Shown: piece after piece, positions 1-12,500 of the stretch
Layout of the letters: each line of letters opens with the position of its first letter
Position numbering within the stretch: the stretch's first letter is position 1
Assembly: GCA_964017195.1 (NCBI GenBank)
Contig: OZ024890.1
Location: 18,012,701-18,076,700 of the forward strand
Reading direction: 5' to 3'
DNA length: 64,000 nt
Source: Siderastrea radians
Lineage: Eukaryota > Cnidaria > Anthozoa > Scleractinia > Rhizangiidae
The notes under the pieces: generated by a model
The model's database searches: none
Seen by the model: the letters and a program-made list of their open reading frames with translations, nothing else
Told to the model about the DNA's origin: nothing
Program-made: the position numbers and the translations under genes

Positions 1-281
1 CAATATTGGCCATGCTACTATCTGGTTATGATTTCATCCATAGATTTGCTTGTGCCTTTCAATTTCAGATTTCTAGCCCATGGCTAAAAGGGTTCACCAT
101 CGATCTCAGAATTTTTAAGGTTTCACTTGTATTTCAGGAACCTGTTGTTCAAAAAGCGAATAATTCTATCAACCCGATAAATCGCCATCTAGTGGATACT
201 GTACTTGTTTCGTTACAATTTATCCGCTGGATAGCGATTTATCCGGTGGAAAACTGGGTCCAGGAGGAAAGAGGACCTTAC

Positions 282-556
282 CTTGTCTTGGGCTTCGCCC
301 AGCTTGATTTTAGTGACTTTACAAGGAATATTGGTCGCCGAGTAAGTCTTCGACTCCTTAGAACAGAAAGTGATGGTCACATCTTTGGCACAGTTCGGCT
401 GCAGGTGTCCTGTGCAGGGAGAGAACGTGATTTCGGGTGGCGGCGACCACGTGAAACGGACTGGATCCGAGGAGGAGTGGTTTGTCAAAGTGAATGACAG
501 CTGTCTGGATACGCCTACAGCACAGTCGCCAAATTTGACATGGTTTTCTCTTGATG
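282..556 (-). CDS. HYDIN: HYDIN exon 58, last exon in window (residues about 3616-3707)
   Basis: Phase 1 to 0. VKFGDCAVGVSRQLSFTLTN opens another ASH repeat; it ends at donor GTAAGG. Positions 1-281 appear to be intron; I find no further exon there, so the gene continues off the left edge. Confidence 0.95.
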
Positions 557-3500
557 CTGCAGGAATGTAGATTATTGCAAGGTCAGTAACCCCCATAGTA
601 AACTCCCAGAATTTAGCAGAGTTTAAAATCTGTAACAGTAAAACAGACACTAAAAAGAGGAATGAACAAATGTTCGTGAGATTTCACTGTTTAAGCCACA
701 CTTGAACTGTAATGTCTGATAACTCTTAATTGTCGTGTGGGTTTTATTTTATTTATATCCACGAATCGTTTCAGGTTCACGAAAATTATACCCGGAAAAT
801 TAATTCACAGAAAGGACATGTACAAGTTCTACAATTATCTTGCTTCTCACAACGCAAATATCCCCTACCCAAGCCGACAAACATTTGCTCCTTGTTACTG
901 CACGATCAACAACGATAAAATTTTAAATTTTGGACTGAACACGTGGTGTTTTTGTTAGTTTTTCAACGCCACAATGAATATCTGAGAAATCCACCCATGA
1001 AAATTCACAAGTAAATTTACACGACTTTCGAGGATTCTTAGAACCGCGAAAATAAAAGGCATTATGATGATTTGTTAGTGAGTAAATGTACGGTGAATGT
1101 ACCTAGTTAAATGTAAACTTCTTAGTGAGTACGTCATGTTAGGGATGGACCATTAGAAAAGTGATGGGGGGGGGGGGGGGGGGGATTTTTAGCCTGCCAG
1201 AATTTTTTTTTGGGCCCATTTCCTGTGCAAGAATTTTTTTCTTGGCTACAGCCCTATGCATGAATTTTTTTTTTTATAGAAAATATTTTCCTTATGCACA
1301 ATTTGCTATTGAATTAATTAAAAGCAATGCAACTTTGTTTTACTAAATACATAGCTTGTACTGTTACGTTACTTTACATTTTTAAGTTTATATTATTACA
1401 AAACACTTTTTAAGAATGTTCGCTTTAAAATTTAATTTACTGAAGGTTTCAAAAGTAAATAGCGATTTATAGTGAAAAATTGTGTAATATTATTGATATA
1501 CATGTATGGGTTTTTTTATAAAAGACGTATTCATATGAAATGATTTGATACAAACAGTGGTGTCCAGAAAGATTAATTTATAAAATATACAGTACATACA
1601 CTGTTATTTCCTTAATTTAAAAACAATTCTTTTCAAAAACGTAGCTCATAAATTTGCCTTTAAAACATTTGATATAAAATACATACAGGTACCTTCTAAC
1701 CCTTTGCTGGGAAGTTAAGGGTTATAACTTAATGTAACAGCTTTTTGAGGATGTAGACACAGTGGGAGAGTAGGAAGCCACTGGGAGTGGAAGGCTTTCT
1801 AGTGCACTTCCTTAGTCCTTGCCCTCTTCTGTTCCTCTCCCACAATCCATCGTAGTCATTCCAGACCCCACTTACTGATACAGCCCCCCGATAATGCCCT
1901 ACACTCCAAAATGTCAGTCCAAAAAGAAGATACCTGTTAAGGATACCCAGTGGCTTCCAGTGGCTTCCATTGGCTTCCAGTCAGTGGTAGTGATACCTGT
2001 TAAGGTATCCCCCTCCCGACAAAAGAAATATTAATTATGAAAACAATATTTTATAGCATCCTGGCAGAGCCCCAGAAAATTTCGAATTTTTTAAACACTG
2101 GAGACACTACTTGAGCACATTGGCAGAACGAATTATGGTTTCATATCAAAATGAGGCCCATCTTGTGCATGAATTTTTTTTCGGACATTTTCCCTTGCAT
2201 GAATTTTTTTTGGTTTTTTCCCCACCCCCCCCCCCCCATCACTTTTCTAATGGTCCGTCCCTTATACGCACCTGGAGTGTCATCATCGATCTCCACCTCA
2301 GCTGCCTGCTCTTCGCTCGGAACATACGACCGTATATTATCTACCGTCACTTCATCCTGATATCCCTCTCCAATCAGCTGAATGGTACTTTCCTCGTACG
2401 GATTATCCACCACCGTCAGCCTGATCTCACCCACCATGCGCCCCACTAGGGAGGGGTTAAACTCAATAGTGAAATCAGCTGTCTTCCCCATGGGGACCAC
2501 CACAGACAGCGTGTGAACACGTGACTTGGGATCATCTTCGTCCTCGCCTTCGTCAAGGGGCATCAACACCTTTGTGCCTTCCACGCAAGAAATGCTGTAC
2601 ACGCCTCCGGGATCTTTTAAATCGATATTCACTCGGGACATCAATGTTCCTTCGTTTTTGAGCGACAGCGGAAGCACCTGTATAGAACGGCAAATAAAGA
2701 AGTGTACGTCAGAGATTTTTTTTTTTTCAGCTTCAGTTACGAGCCAAAGATAAAATTGTACGTTGAGAAATCAGTCTTTCATATACTCTTGCTTGGATGC
2801 CTTGGACCTAATATTTGGACCGGATTCAGTCAAGCTACACGGTGAATCAATCAGAACTAGAGGCACATTCAAGTAACCAGCGAATCAAAATGCGTAAGTC
2901 GCGATCAGTTTTGGTTTTAGCTACAATTTTGATCAAAGCCCAGACTGCCTTGTACTTGTGTTATAGTGGCCATTACAAAATCAAACATTTTGACAAGGCT
3001 GAATTGGAATTACTTACGATCCTCAACTGAAAACCACTTTATGTTGGAGTTAAAACCATTCGTTACACAATGATTAGAATTATCACATGCAATGTCACGA
3101 CCCTTCCATACCTGAGTGCGTCCCAGGAGCAGACGCCTAAACAGCAGCACAGGAGCTCCCTTCTTGTTTCGAGCAGTTGGCCGGGCCACATTTATTCTAG
3201 GAAGATTTCCTTCGCCCTGGATGTCAAACGTGAGATTGCGGTATTTCGACATGGCGCTGGGCATCCCATCCACGGCGGCTTCAAGTGTGGCGTTGTAGGT
3301 TTGCATTGAAGGAGGGCTGAACGTCACTGTCGCGTACACATAGCTGTGAGCTGGGATCGAGGCACGCTGAGGCTCTATCTCGTAAACATCGTGCCAGCGA
3401 GCAGACGGCTTCATGGACTGTGGTCTCACGGAGAGGACTAAGTCACAGGGAACCTGGTTAAATACGAATAAAGGTTAAATCAGGTAAGTAACTGGGGTTG

Positions 3501-6500
3501 CCACCCTTCAGGGTTATACAAACTCCCTGGCATTTCACAGCCAACAAACCGCAATTGGCCATGCAGGATGAATCCTTTGGAGGTAAAGCAAAATAGTTTA
3601 TTGGAACAACATTATTTATAATCAATAAAAAATCCTTATCAAAGCTAGCGGCAAGAAAAAAAATAAAACTCCCAGACTTTCTCTTAGGACTTATTTTAAA
3701 ATTAACTGACATTTCCCTCACCTTGGAAAAATTATGTCTGACTTTCCCCTGACTGTGGCAACCCTGAAACTCTGTAGCTCTATATTTCTTTTTTTCCTTG
3801 AAGCTAACAGCATTAGCTGCCTACTTCACAATTTTTTTCATCTACACTACAGCTTAAATAGCAATAATGATACAACCAAACACTATTACTATGAAAACTT
3901 GTCAAGATAATTAGTTGTCAACATTGAACAGAAAACAACGTCGTACCTTATTCGGGTTTCCAATCCTAAACCTGGCTCTGGCCTTCCGTCCAACGATCGT
4001 ATTGTAAAAAATAAACTTGTTTTCATCCTCCCCGTACACCCCAGAGCCACTCGCGAGGTCGTGTGTCAAATACTGGAACAGATTCAACTGCTTCACGATC
4101 AAGTGTTCTTCGAATATTGAGCCGACCGTGTCGTGTGTGATAGTGGTGATTCCCGGGATGCACGCTTCTCCAATCAGCTTGTAGGGGATTCCCTGGGGTT
4201 GATCTGAAGGCGGGCGGTCTGAGATGTCGATGGCAATATCCTGGAAAATAAAAGACAAATGAAGAAGTAAAGGGATAAGCTTGGGTAAATTTTGTGAGCG
4301 TTTTAAAACTAGCAGTTCCCATGGAAATCCTTAAAGTCGCCTCCACAGGAACAGACGAGAAACCTTTGTCCTGGAAAAGCGAAGCAACGATTTCTTCTAT
4401 TTTTTAAAGTATTTTTTTCACGCATTGCAAGTAAAATCCCGCTTGCGTAACTATTGCTTGAAGGTCTTCTAGTTGTTTTCCTAAAACGTATTTAAAAGAG
4501 CGAACGCGAAACGACACTTCTGTCAATAAAACGAAAAGAAAGAACCGAGCAGCAGAGAAGTTCTGCCACGATTTTTAAGGTAGTGACCAAAACTCGACCT
4601 GATTCTTGATAAAACATTTACGTAACAATGTACTTGAAGAATTTTCGTTGCTCGCGCGCGCAAAGTTTACAAGGTAAACGTTCGATCCAAAAAATCAATT
4701 CAGTGCGGTGCGCACGCGCTAGCAACAGAATTAAAACGAGTAGTTTGTTCAATTTTGAGAAATGATGGTCTTCGTATAAGTGCATTGCACATAACGCCAA
4801 GAATGCTTGTTGGGGCCAACCTGATGGCAATTTGTTCTTGTCGTTCCCTATTTTCAATCACTGAATCCGATTTTTAAAAAAAAATTCTTCCCAACAAAAG
4901 TGGCCTGGAAAAGATCAATACTGGGACACACTTAAACCAAATTACTCAAGTAACTTTGGTCAAAAACGTCGGTGTACCAACAGAACATTTCAGTGTTCTG
5001 TACCATTATGTTTAACTTTTAGATTTAGCTTTTTAATACAAGTTTTGACTGCGTCTTTCGTTGAAGCTCGGAGCTTGATGTCAATAACTAACCTCCTCGC
5101 TGAAGCCTGGACTTTCAGCAATCATGTCAACAGTAACCTGTACAGAGCCGCCTGCTGGCACACTCCCCACCGCTGGGTATACTGTGAACATGCCTAGCTG
5201 AAGACGGATGTTTGGTGCGCCTGTAGTCAACTCGGCTCTGCAGTGAAGAAAAACAAATTGCAATTACCAAACACTCATAGAGCGGTTTCCAATTGAGTGT
5301 CGAAAGTAATTCGTGTTTTGCTTTGGTTTTGCTTTACTTCGCTCTGTGATTGGTTAAAAAGTCTCGCGCCACTTTCTCGACCAATCAGGAGTAAAACTCA
5401 AACCAATCAGTCGCGACTTGCTCGTGCTCGCACGTTTTTTCCCGCGCTTGACGCCAGTAGCATGTACTTGCTTCGAGTTCTGATTGGTTCATTAGATAAT
5501 TTGTCTCTGTTATGATTGGCTGGGGTAATTACTTTGGTTTTGGTTTTACGACACTCATTTGAAAAGCGCTCTAGACCAAGAGAAGCCTTGTGTTTGTGAA
5601 ATGAGCTCAAAGGATTAAATAGCACATGTCACAAGCCGTGTTCAGATTTAAGTTAAATCACGACTGAATTTTGATTATAATTCAAGTTTAATTTGAACAC
5701 GCATACAGCCGAAGGATTAATGTTTTCTTCCCAGCTTTTCTGCTGGAGCATTATCTTGTACTCTCCGTGGTATGGTTGTAGTTAATAGTACGCTTTAGTT
5801 AATAATAATTTTTTAACTGTTCTAGCTCGTTGACTCACTGAGGCACTAAAATTGACGAATCAGGATTCGTAGTGAGGATAACCCTTTTTCAAGTGAGTTT
5901 ATAATGGGCATCTAATTTTATCAATGGAAAAAATAAAAAAATCAATTCACAGGAATTCACGGATAATTATAGCCTGTGTAGCAAGCGTTTCCGTAGGTTT
6001 TCCGCCCGTACGAGGCATTTTTCGCTTTTTGGCGCTGCGCTGCGGAAAGCCCTATACTAAGGAAACACTTGCTACGCAGGCTAGGATAAATTGGGATTGT
6101 GTAAACCGTGGAAATCATTCATCCCACCTGAAAGCTATCTACTCCTTTACTTACCCTCTCACTGAGTCCGCTCTCTTAGGTTTAGCCGGTTTATCTGGCT
6201 GCTGTGATCGCCCTGAACTCGAGCCATCACGTGATTTAGCTCTTTTTGTAGGTGGTCCCAGTCTCTGGCGTCCTTGTGAGACCGTGTTGATCATTTTGAG
6301 GACTGAGTACCGGAAGTCAAACTCACCACGGTTCTCTATCGAGAACACGCGTGTCTTCTTAGTGTTGATGAGCATGGCTCCAAAGTTGATGTCGCTGACC
6401 GGTGAGACTACGTACTTGCTGTAAACTGAGCGTACGCTGATTTTGATTGGAATGCTAGCGATCACTTCTCCACCTTCAGCTAGATGAGGCTCTACGATCT

Positions 6501-9500
6501 AAAATAGAGTCACTGTCTAGTTAGGAGGGGATACATGACAAAACCAAGAAGCACTGTTTAACACTCAAAGCTTTTTTCTGTAAGCAAGGCGACAAATGGG
6601 TAATACCTATACGTGCGAGGACTATCTGCAAGTCGCAATTGGGTTTTTCACATTCACAGGAGCCAATGACATTCCTTACCTTTCACGCTCATTACATTCC
6701 ACATTTTCAAGCATAATTTTGACTATATTAAATAGTGAGGCAAAAGAATCCAGCATTATGCCGGCGTAACAATGACGAAAAAAATTGGGGACCTGAACCC
6801 TGGGCATAAGGCCGGCAGAAAACTGGCCTACAGCATGAAGGAAAATTTCACTAGTTAAACCCACCTCAGCTGCATTGGAAAGAGTTTTCTCATTACAAGA
6901 AAACATATTTCACGATAATCAAGTCAGAACAATGAGAGATTACATTGAAGTATTGCTCATGCATCGATATAACAGGCACTTAAGTCTCGGTAAAATTGAT
7001 TTCTGTAATTTAACTGTAAAAATGAAAGTTAAGCTTCCTATGTCTGCATTCTAAGAAGAATCGCAGCGTACCCAAAGGCTCCCAATCATGGAATCTGGGG
7101 TGCCCAGCCCTCAAGCATTACGCAAGAAGTTAGTTGTTCTGGTCGCCCAAAGACAAAAGTTAGTAGCCTGAGGTCCCCGGGCACTGCTAGGGCATAGCCC
7201 TTATAGTGATGCCTTTAAAGTATAACGGGGAGATTTTTTAAAGCATCGAGCACAAACACTATAACAAATAAGTTCGAGCATAGTGCGGTAAAACCTTATC
7301 TACAAGCAGGCAAAAAGGAACTCAAAACGCGGGGAATACTCTGTGTTTACCTGACACTTAAGTATGGGTTGATCCTTAATGGTAACCTCACTCTTGGATC
7401 TGAAGATGACCTGTACTTGGGTTGGGCGGTCTGTGGGTAACAGGGGACCCCTGTTGGGAATCACTGTGAACAGCTGTGCGACGTCGGAAGGCGTGCCATC
7501 TGTTGCTTCAAACGTGAAGTTGAAGTTGATTTCAAACTTGCCCTTGTTCTTCAGAGAACATGACTGCTTTGTTTCATCCAGCACTTTGAGAACACCGAAG
7601 TCCAGACCGCCATCAGCACCTGGAGCAGACGAACAAAGGTTAGACCGTAGAAAATTATGGCAAAGAAGGTACAACAAGGCAGAAGGAATAACTGTCGGTT
7701 TGGTTCGTGATGTAGGTAAAATTGTCACCAAGTTAGCGAAGGTTAAACGAAAATAACTCCCGAGTGTTTGGAGCTGGGCCAAAGTCGAGTTCGCTATATT
7801 TTCCTTCCTTTCTGGCTTTTTAGACAGGCTCGACTTCCTTCGCTTATTTCACCAAATAGTTTGAAACTGCACCTCTGATCTGTTAATAGGACAGTTTTAC
7901 AGGGCACCACACATACTTCACGCTCTACTGAGTACTGGTTCTGACCTCGTTGGGTTATTTTAACAAACTACGTTGAAACTTATCTATGTCCTTTATGACA
8001 AGTACTTCTGCGGAGCACGACACGAATTTTACTCTTTACTGAGATAAAGAACAAAAGAAAAACACACAGATACCTTTTGGAAAGCTCATGTCCAAAGCCA
8101 CATCGTAAGCCTCAGCATGAACCTGAATGTTCTCTGCTTGCACAAGACCCATAATTTGTTCCACATCAGATACCTACAAACATTGAAAATAACGGTTATA
8201 AAAAAGTCAATCTTGTAAGAAGTTAACTTCTTGCCAAGACTCCCGGTTGTCGCCCCAGTCCTTTGTGGTTCTGGAAGCTATTTCCTTTGCTATATTTCGA
8301 ACTCTGTTTGTCTACCTCTCTTTCTTCCCCCAGTGATTTTGTTACAATTTGCCATTAGTGAGTCCCTAGAACTCACCCCATGAAAAATAATGAGTCCCAG
8401 CCCAAAACCAATGAGTCCCATCTATCACAAATAGCGGGCTTTGGTGAGTGAAGTGTTCTTTACTCCACATTTGCTATGACCTCATTCCCAGGGTCCTCTC
8501 GACATCAAAATACTTAACCAATCGATCACAAACAAACACGGCGGCATTTGGAATAGATTAAATTTATAATAATGCAAGTAAAGACTTGTATTTTCCCCTC
8601 ACAACTTACTTCTAGATATATTTTAGAGCCAACCGATATTTTCTTTGAATTATGTTCTGTTATAGATTCTAAATTACACAAATGCTACATTTGATCGATC
8701 ATGGCACGTTCGCACTTGTGCATCCTCAAGGACGCATGCCATACATTATTTTGCGTCTTTTAGGATTTCTATAGGTCAAAGACGCAGGACGCAGGGGTAA
8801 CAAAATCACTGCTTCTCACCTTATCACAAATGCTTTTTTGCCGCCGATTACCGTCCACTTTCCTTCTAAGTTCCCGCCCTATTGCCCCCGCCACCCCTCC
8901 CCACCTCCAGCTAAACTCGAGATAGGCAAACAAGCGTTCTTTTTGGCGAGAAATCCAAGCTTAGCAAGCGACAACGCTGTTCCGTTTTATGGTAATATGA
9001 GAATGCTTAAACCTCTCCATTAAAAAACAAATGGCCAAAACAGTCCCCCAAAAATATTTGCCTCGCAGAGCAGAATAACACGCACCTCCAACCTGACAAT
9101 CTTCTTAATGTTCGTAGGTCTTACAGCCCTAAAATGCATCTGCAGCGCAAACTCTGACTTGGCTTCTATAACGCCATGCTCTGTTGTCAGCGAGAAGTCA
9201 TCTCCCAGGTTATCCATTCCATTCACACGCCACGCCACGGGCAGCAGTGTGCTGTTACGCAGGAATATCGTCTTCGTGTCCTTCCTACAAGTAAACGATA
9301 CACACTAGTGAAAACTGGAAACCCTTACTATAATCAGGGCCACTGGATAACAGGAGACCGGTAGGCCATGGCACATAGGAACAAGTATGGCCGTCTTATT
9401 TTAGGTTCCAAACGTTTAAGCTTTGGGCTCAATGGAATTTTTCTTAGATAGCAGCCTTGATAACAACGCACACTAGCTGGGAGAGTTTATTTAACGATAC

Positions 9501-12500
9501 ACAATAAGTTTCACTAAGATCCAAAGCCTGAGTTTTTTTACAAGCGATAACAAAGTAACTTTGATTAAACGTTCGCTATATGATTCGTTGAAAGCATGTT
9601 TAAGCGGTTAATTTTTGATGGATCACTTTCTAAAGGAAATAGGAAACGTTTCCTCTGTGCATCTATGGAATAAACAGAAAAACCCGTAATAAGTTACGGA
9701 GAGCTTGAAGCAACAGTGGAAAGGCTCCCCTAAGGCTCTTGGTACCATGACACCATGTACTATACAAACCTGTGCAGCAGAACTCTGTCAAACTGCAGCT
9801 GTTTCCGATCTAACTCCAGTTCCGGACGAACACCATGGCACGAGATCTTAAACACAATTGGTTCAGGATTCTCGCGTATACAGCAAACAACGGCGTCTTC
9901 AAAGAAGCCAGGAGTTTTGGGATACGCCCACAGGGTGAGATCCTGTCAGAAATGGAGAGGGAGAGATACTCTCGTAAGCGAGCTATCCTTGGTATCACAA
10001 ATACATCTCTTACGGAAGATGGTCGCGTTAGTTAAAACGGACTTTTCATGAAGATGGTTACTAAGTTGCGATGTTCGCTGACGTGGGATTATACATACAG
10101 TGTTTCATCAGCTGAGAACTTATTTCAACAGGATTTGCTTAAGATGGTCACCGAAAGGGAGAAGTACGCTTTCAGGAGATTCTAATAACACTGTTTGGCT
10201 AACATCTGATTCAGACTGGATTTCATGAAGAGAGATTCTAAATGACAACCAACTAATTCAAACGAGATTTCGGAGAGAGAATCACTCAGCTTGTGAGAAT
10301 TCTAAATGAACGAAAACTGTTTAAAAACACAACACGATCAGGGAATACAATGTAATTGCTGACAAGAAACTCGATTTGGACGAGAATTGAATCAAACAGG
10401 ATTATCTTACAAAGAGGGTCACTGTTTGCTTATGAGAAATTCTAAATGGACAAGAATTGGTTCAAACGGGATTTTAGAACGAGAGGTTTTAGGAAGATGG
10501 TCGTTTACATGACTAGTGACTGATTGACTGACTGACCGAGAATTGATTCAAACGGGATTTCACAACGAGAGGCGTGAGGAAGATGGTCGTTTACATGACT
10601 AGTGACTGATTGACTGAACGAGAATTGATTCAAACGGGATCTCACGACGGATGGCTTAAGGGAGATGGTCGTTTACATGACTAGTGACTGATTGACTCTA
10701 ACTGACCTGACTCTCTCCTGGTTTAAGCCTCATGTTTGGTGGATCAAGGATGAAGGTAGCAGCAGTACTGTCGTGTTGGAAACAGAAGCTGATGTCCGCG
10801 TCCAGAGGAGATGTGTTACTTATAACGATCTTCTCCATGTTCTCAGGATACTTGCCTTCCTTGTATCGATCTCGAGTCTTTCCTATTAAAATCCGAACGA
10901 TTGGTAAGCATTTGTTAATTGCACTACGGCCTACAGTGCACAGAAGTGTTTCTTGGGAAGCGATTGCTAAAAATGTTCGAGTGTTTGGATAAGCTGCAAA
11001 GGAAACCACTCACGTAGAATAAACAGAACACAACAACATGACGGTGCAGTAGACTTCTACAACCTCAAAACGAATATCTCGTTTTTCTTGAATACTGTTC
11101 TACGGTATTATATTTCTGGCTATCTCGAACCTCATGCTTTTGTTTTGTTTTGTTTGTTTGTTTATTTGGTTTTTTTTTCATTACAGAAGTCCAAAGAGAA
11201 GGGAAAGAGCAGTCACTGCAAACAGAAAGGTAAATTTAAGAAATGTGACAGTGATTTATCGCAAAACCGGTGCCCTAACACCTTTAAAAGGTTAACTAGA
11301 TATTCGGTAAAATTTTGCTTACCTACCCGCTAACAAACCCACCATATCATATCCACTTTAGTTTTCTCTGAACCTGACATGTCCCCCAACCCCTATCACT
11401 TTTTATTTGCCAACATAAACTTACCACAAAGCAACGGTCCAAATTCGAAGGTCTCGCTACTCAGTACGTATTTCTTGTGCACGATCTCTTCCGGTTTGCG
11501 GTACTTCCGGCGGTGAGGGAAAACCACACGAGGCTCGCGGCTTATGGCGGGAAAAGCGCACACACCACGGCAAAACAGCTGATAACGACGGCGGGTTCCC
11601 ATGATCTCAAAGTTCAGAGTTTGATCGAACTGGCCAAGCTCCTCTGACCGGAAACGAACACGCAACGTGACTGAGTCATTGGCGGGAATCACCCAACGGT
11701 GGTTAACTAGCTGAGGGGTACTGGGTGCTAGTGTGTCACTGTGTCGCAGAGAAGAAGTGATATTAGAATGTGTGTTAACGCATGAAAACCACACACTAGT
11801 AACTTGATTAAATTACATATGCATGTGTTTTGCAAAAGCATAAACTGCTAATTGCTAATTAGTGTTTTTCCTCTATTTATTGCACTTTGCATCAAAAATA
11901 TATTCATTTATCCCCCTAATATTCTTGGCAGCCACTAATATTATTAGCCCATGCATGCCTATGCCCTGTTAACCAACCAACTTCACGTGAAGCCACCTTT
12001 ATATACCTGTAAGTACTTGGCTTGCAGCAAATCTTCGCATTCTGATTGAGCATTCAGCTTAGTTTCACTGTAAAACTTGAGTGTTTATTTCACAATAGCA
12101 CTTTCATTTCACCACAACTGTCTTACTAATCTCTACCTCTGAATTTTGTAACAGTGTGTTTCGAAAAAAAGTCAGCAGTCAGAAAATTGTTACAGTCTAT
12201 GATAAACAGGAATTACGGACACTTCAAACCTTTTTTGCTTAATTCAGTTAGCACGACTTCATATTTAAAACACTTCTGCGCAATAAAAAATAAAATAAAA
12301 TAAATAAATAAATACCGAACAAGTTTACCTTTTATCCTCCTCTGCAGGTGTAATGCTGGGGGGAGGGGAAGGGGCCCCGTGTGCCGCCTTGCTCTTCCTA
12401 GCCGAGCTTCCTCTCTCTTTCCTGGACCTTGTACCACCTTCGCGTTCATCTTTATCTTTGCGACCTTTACGGCCATGCTCCTAAAGTGGAATGAAAAACT

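Noticed and set aside
1..281. Next HYDIN exon
   Set aside because: Read on the minus strand for an acceptor followed by the expected conserved block after exon 58; none found, so treated as intron.
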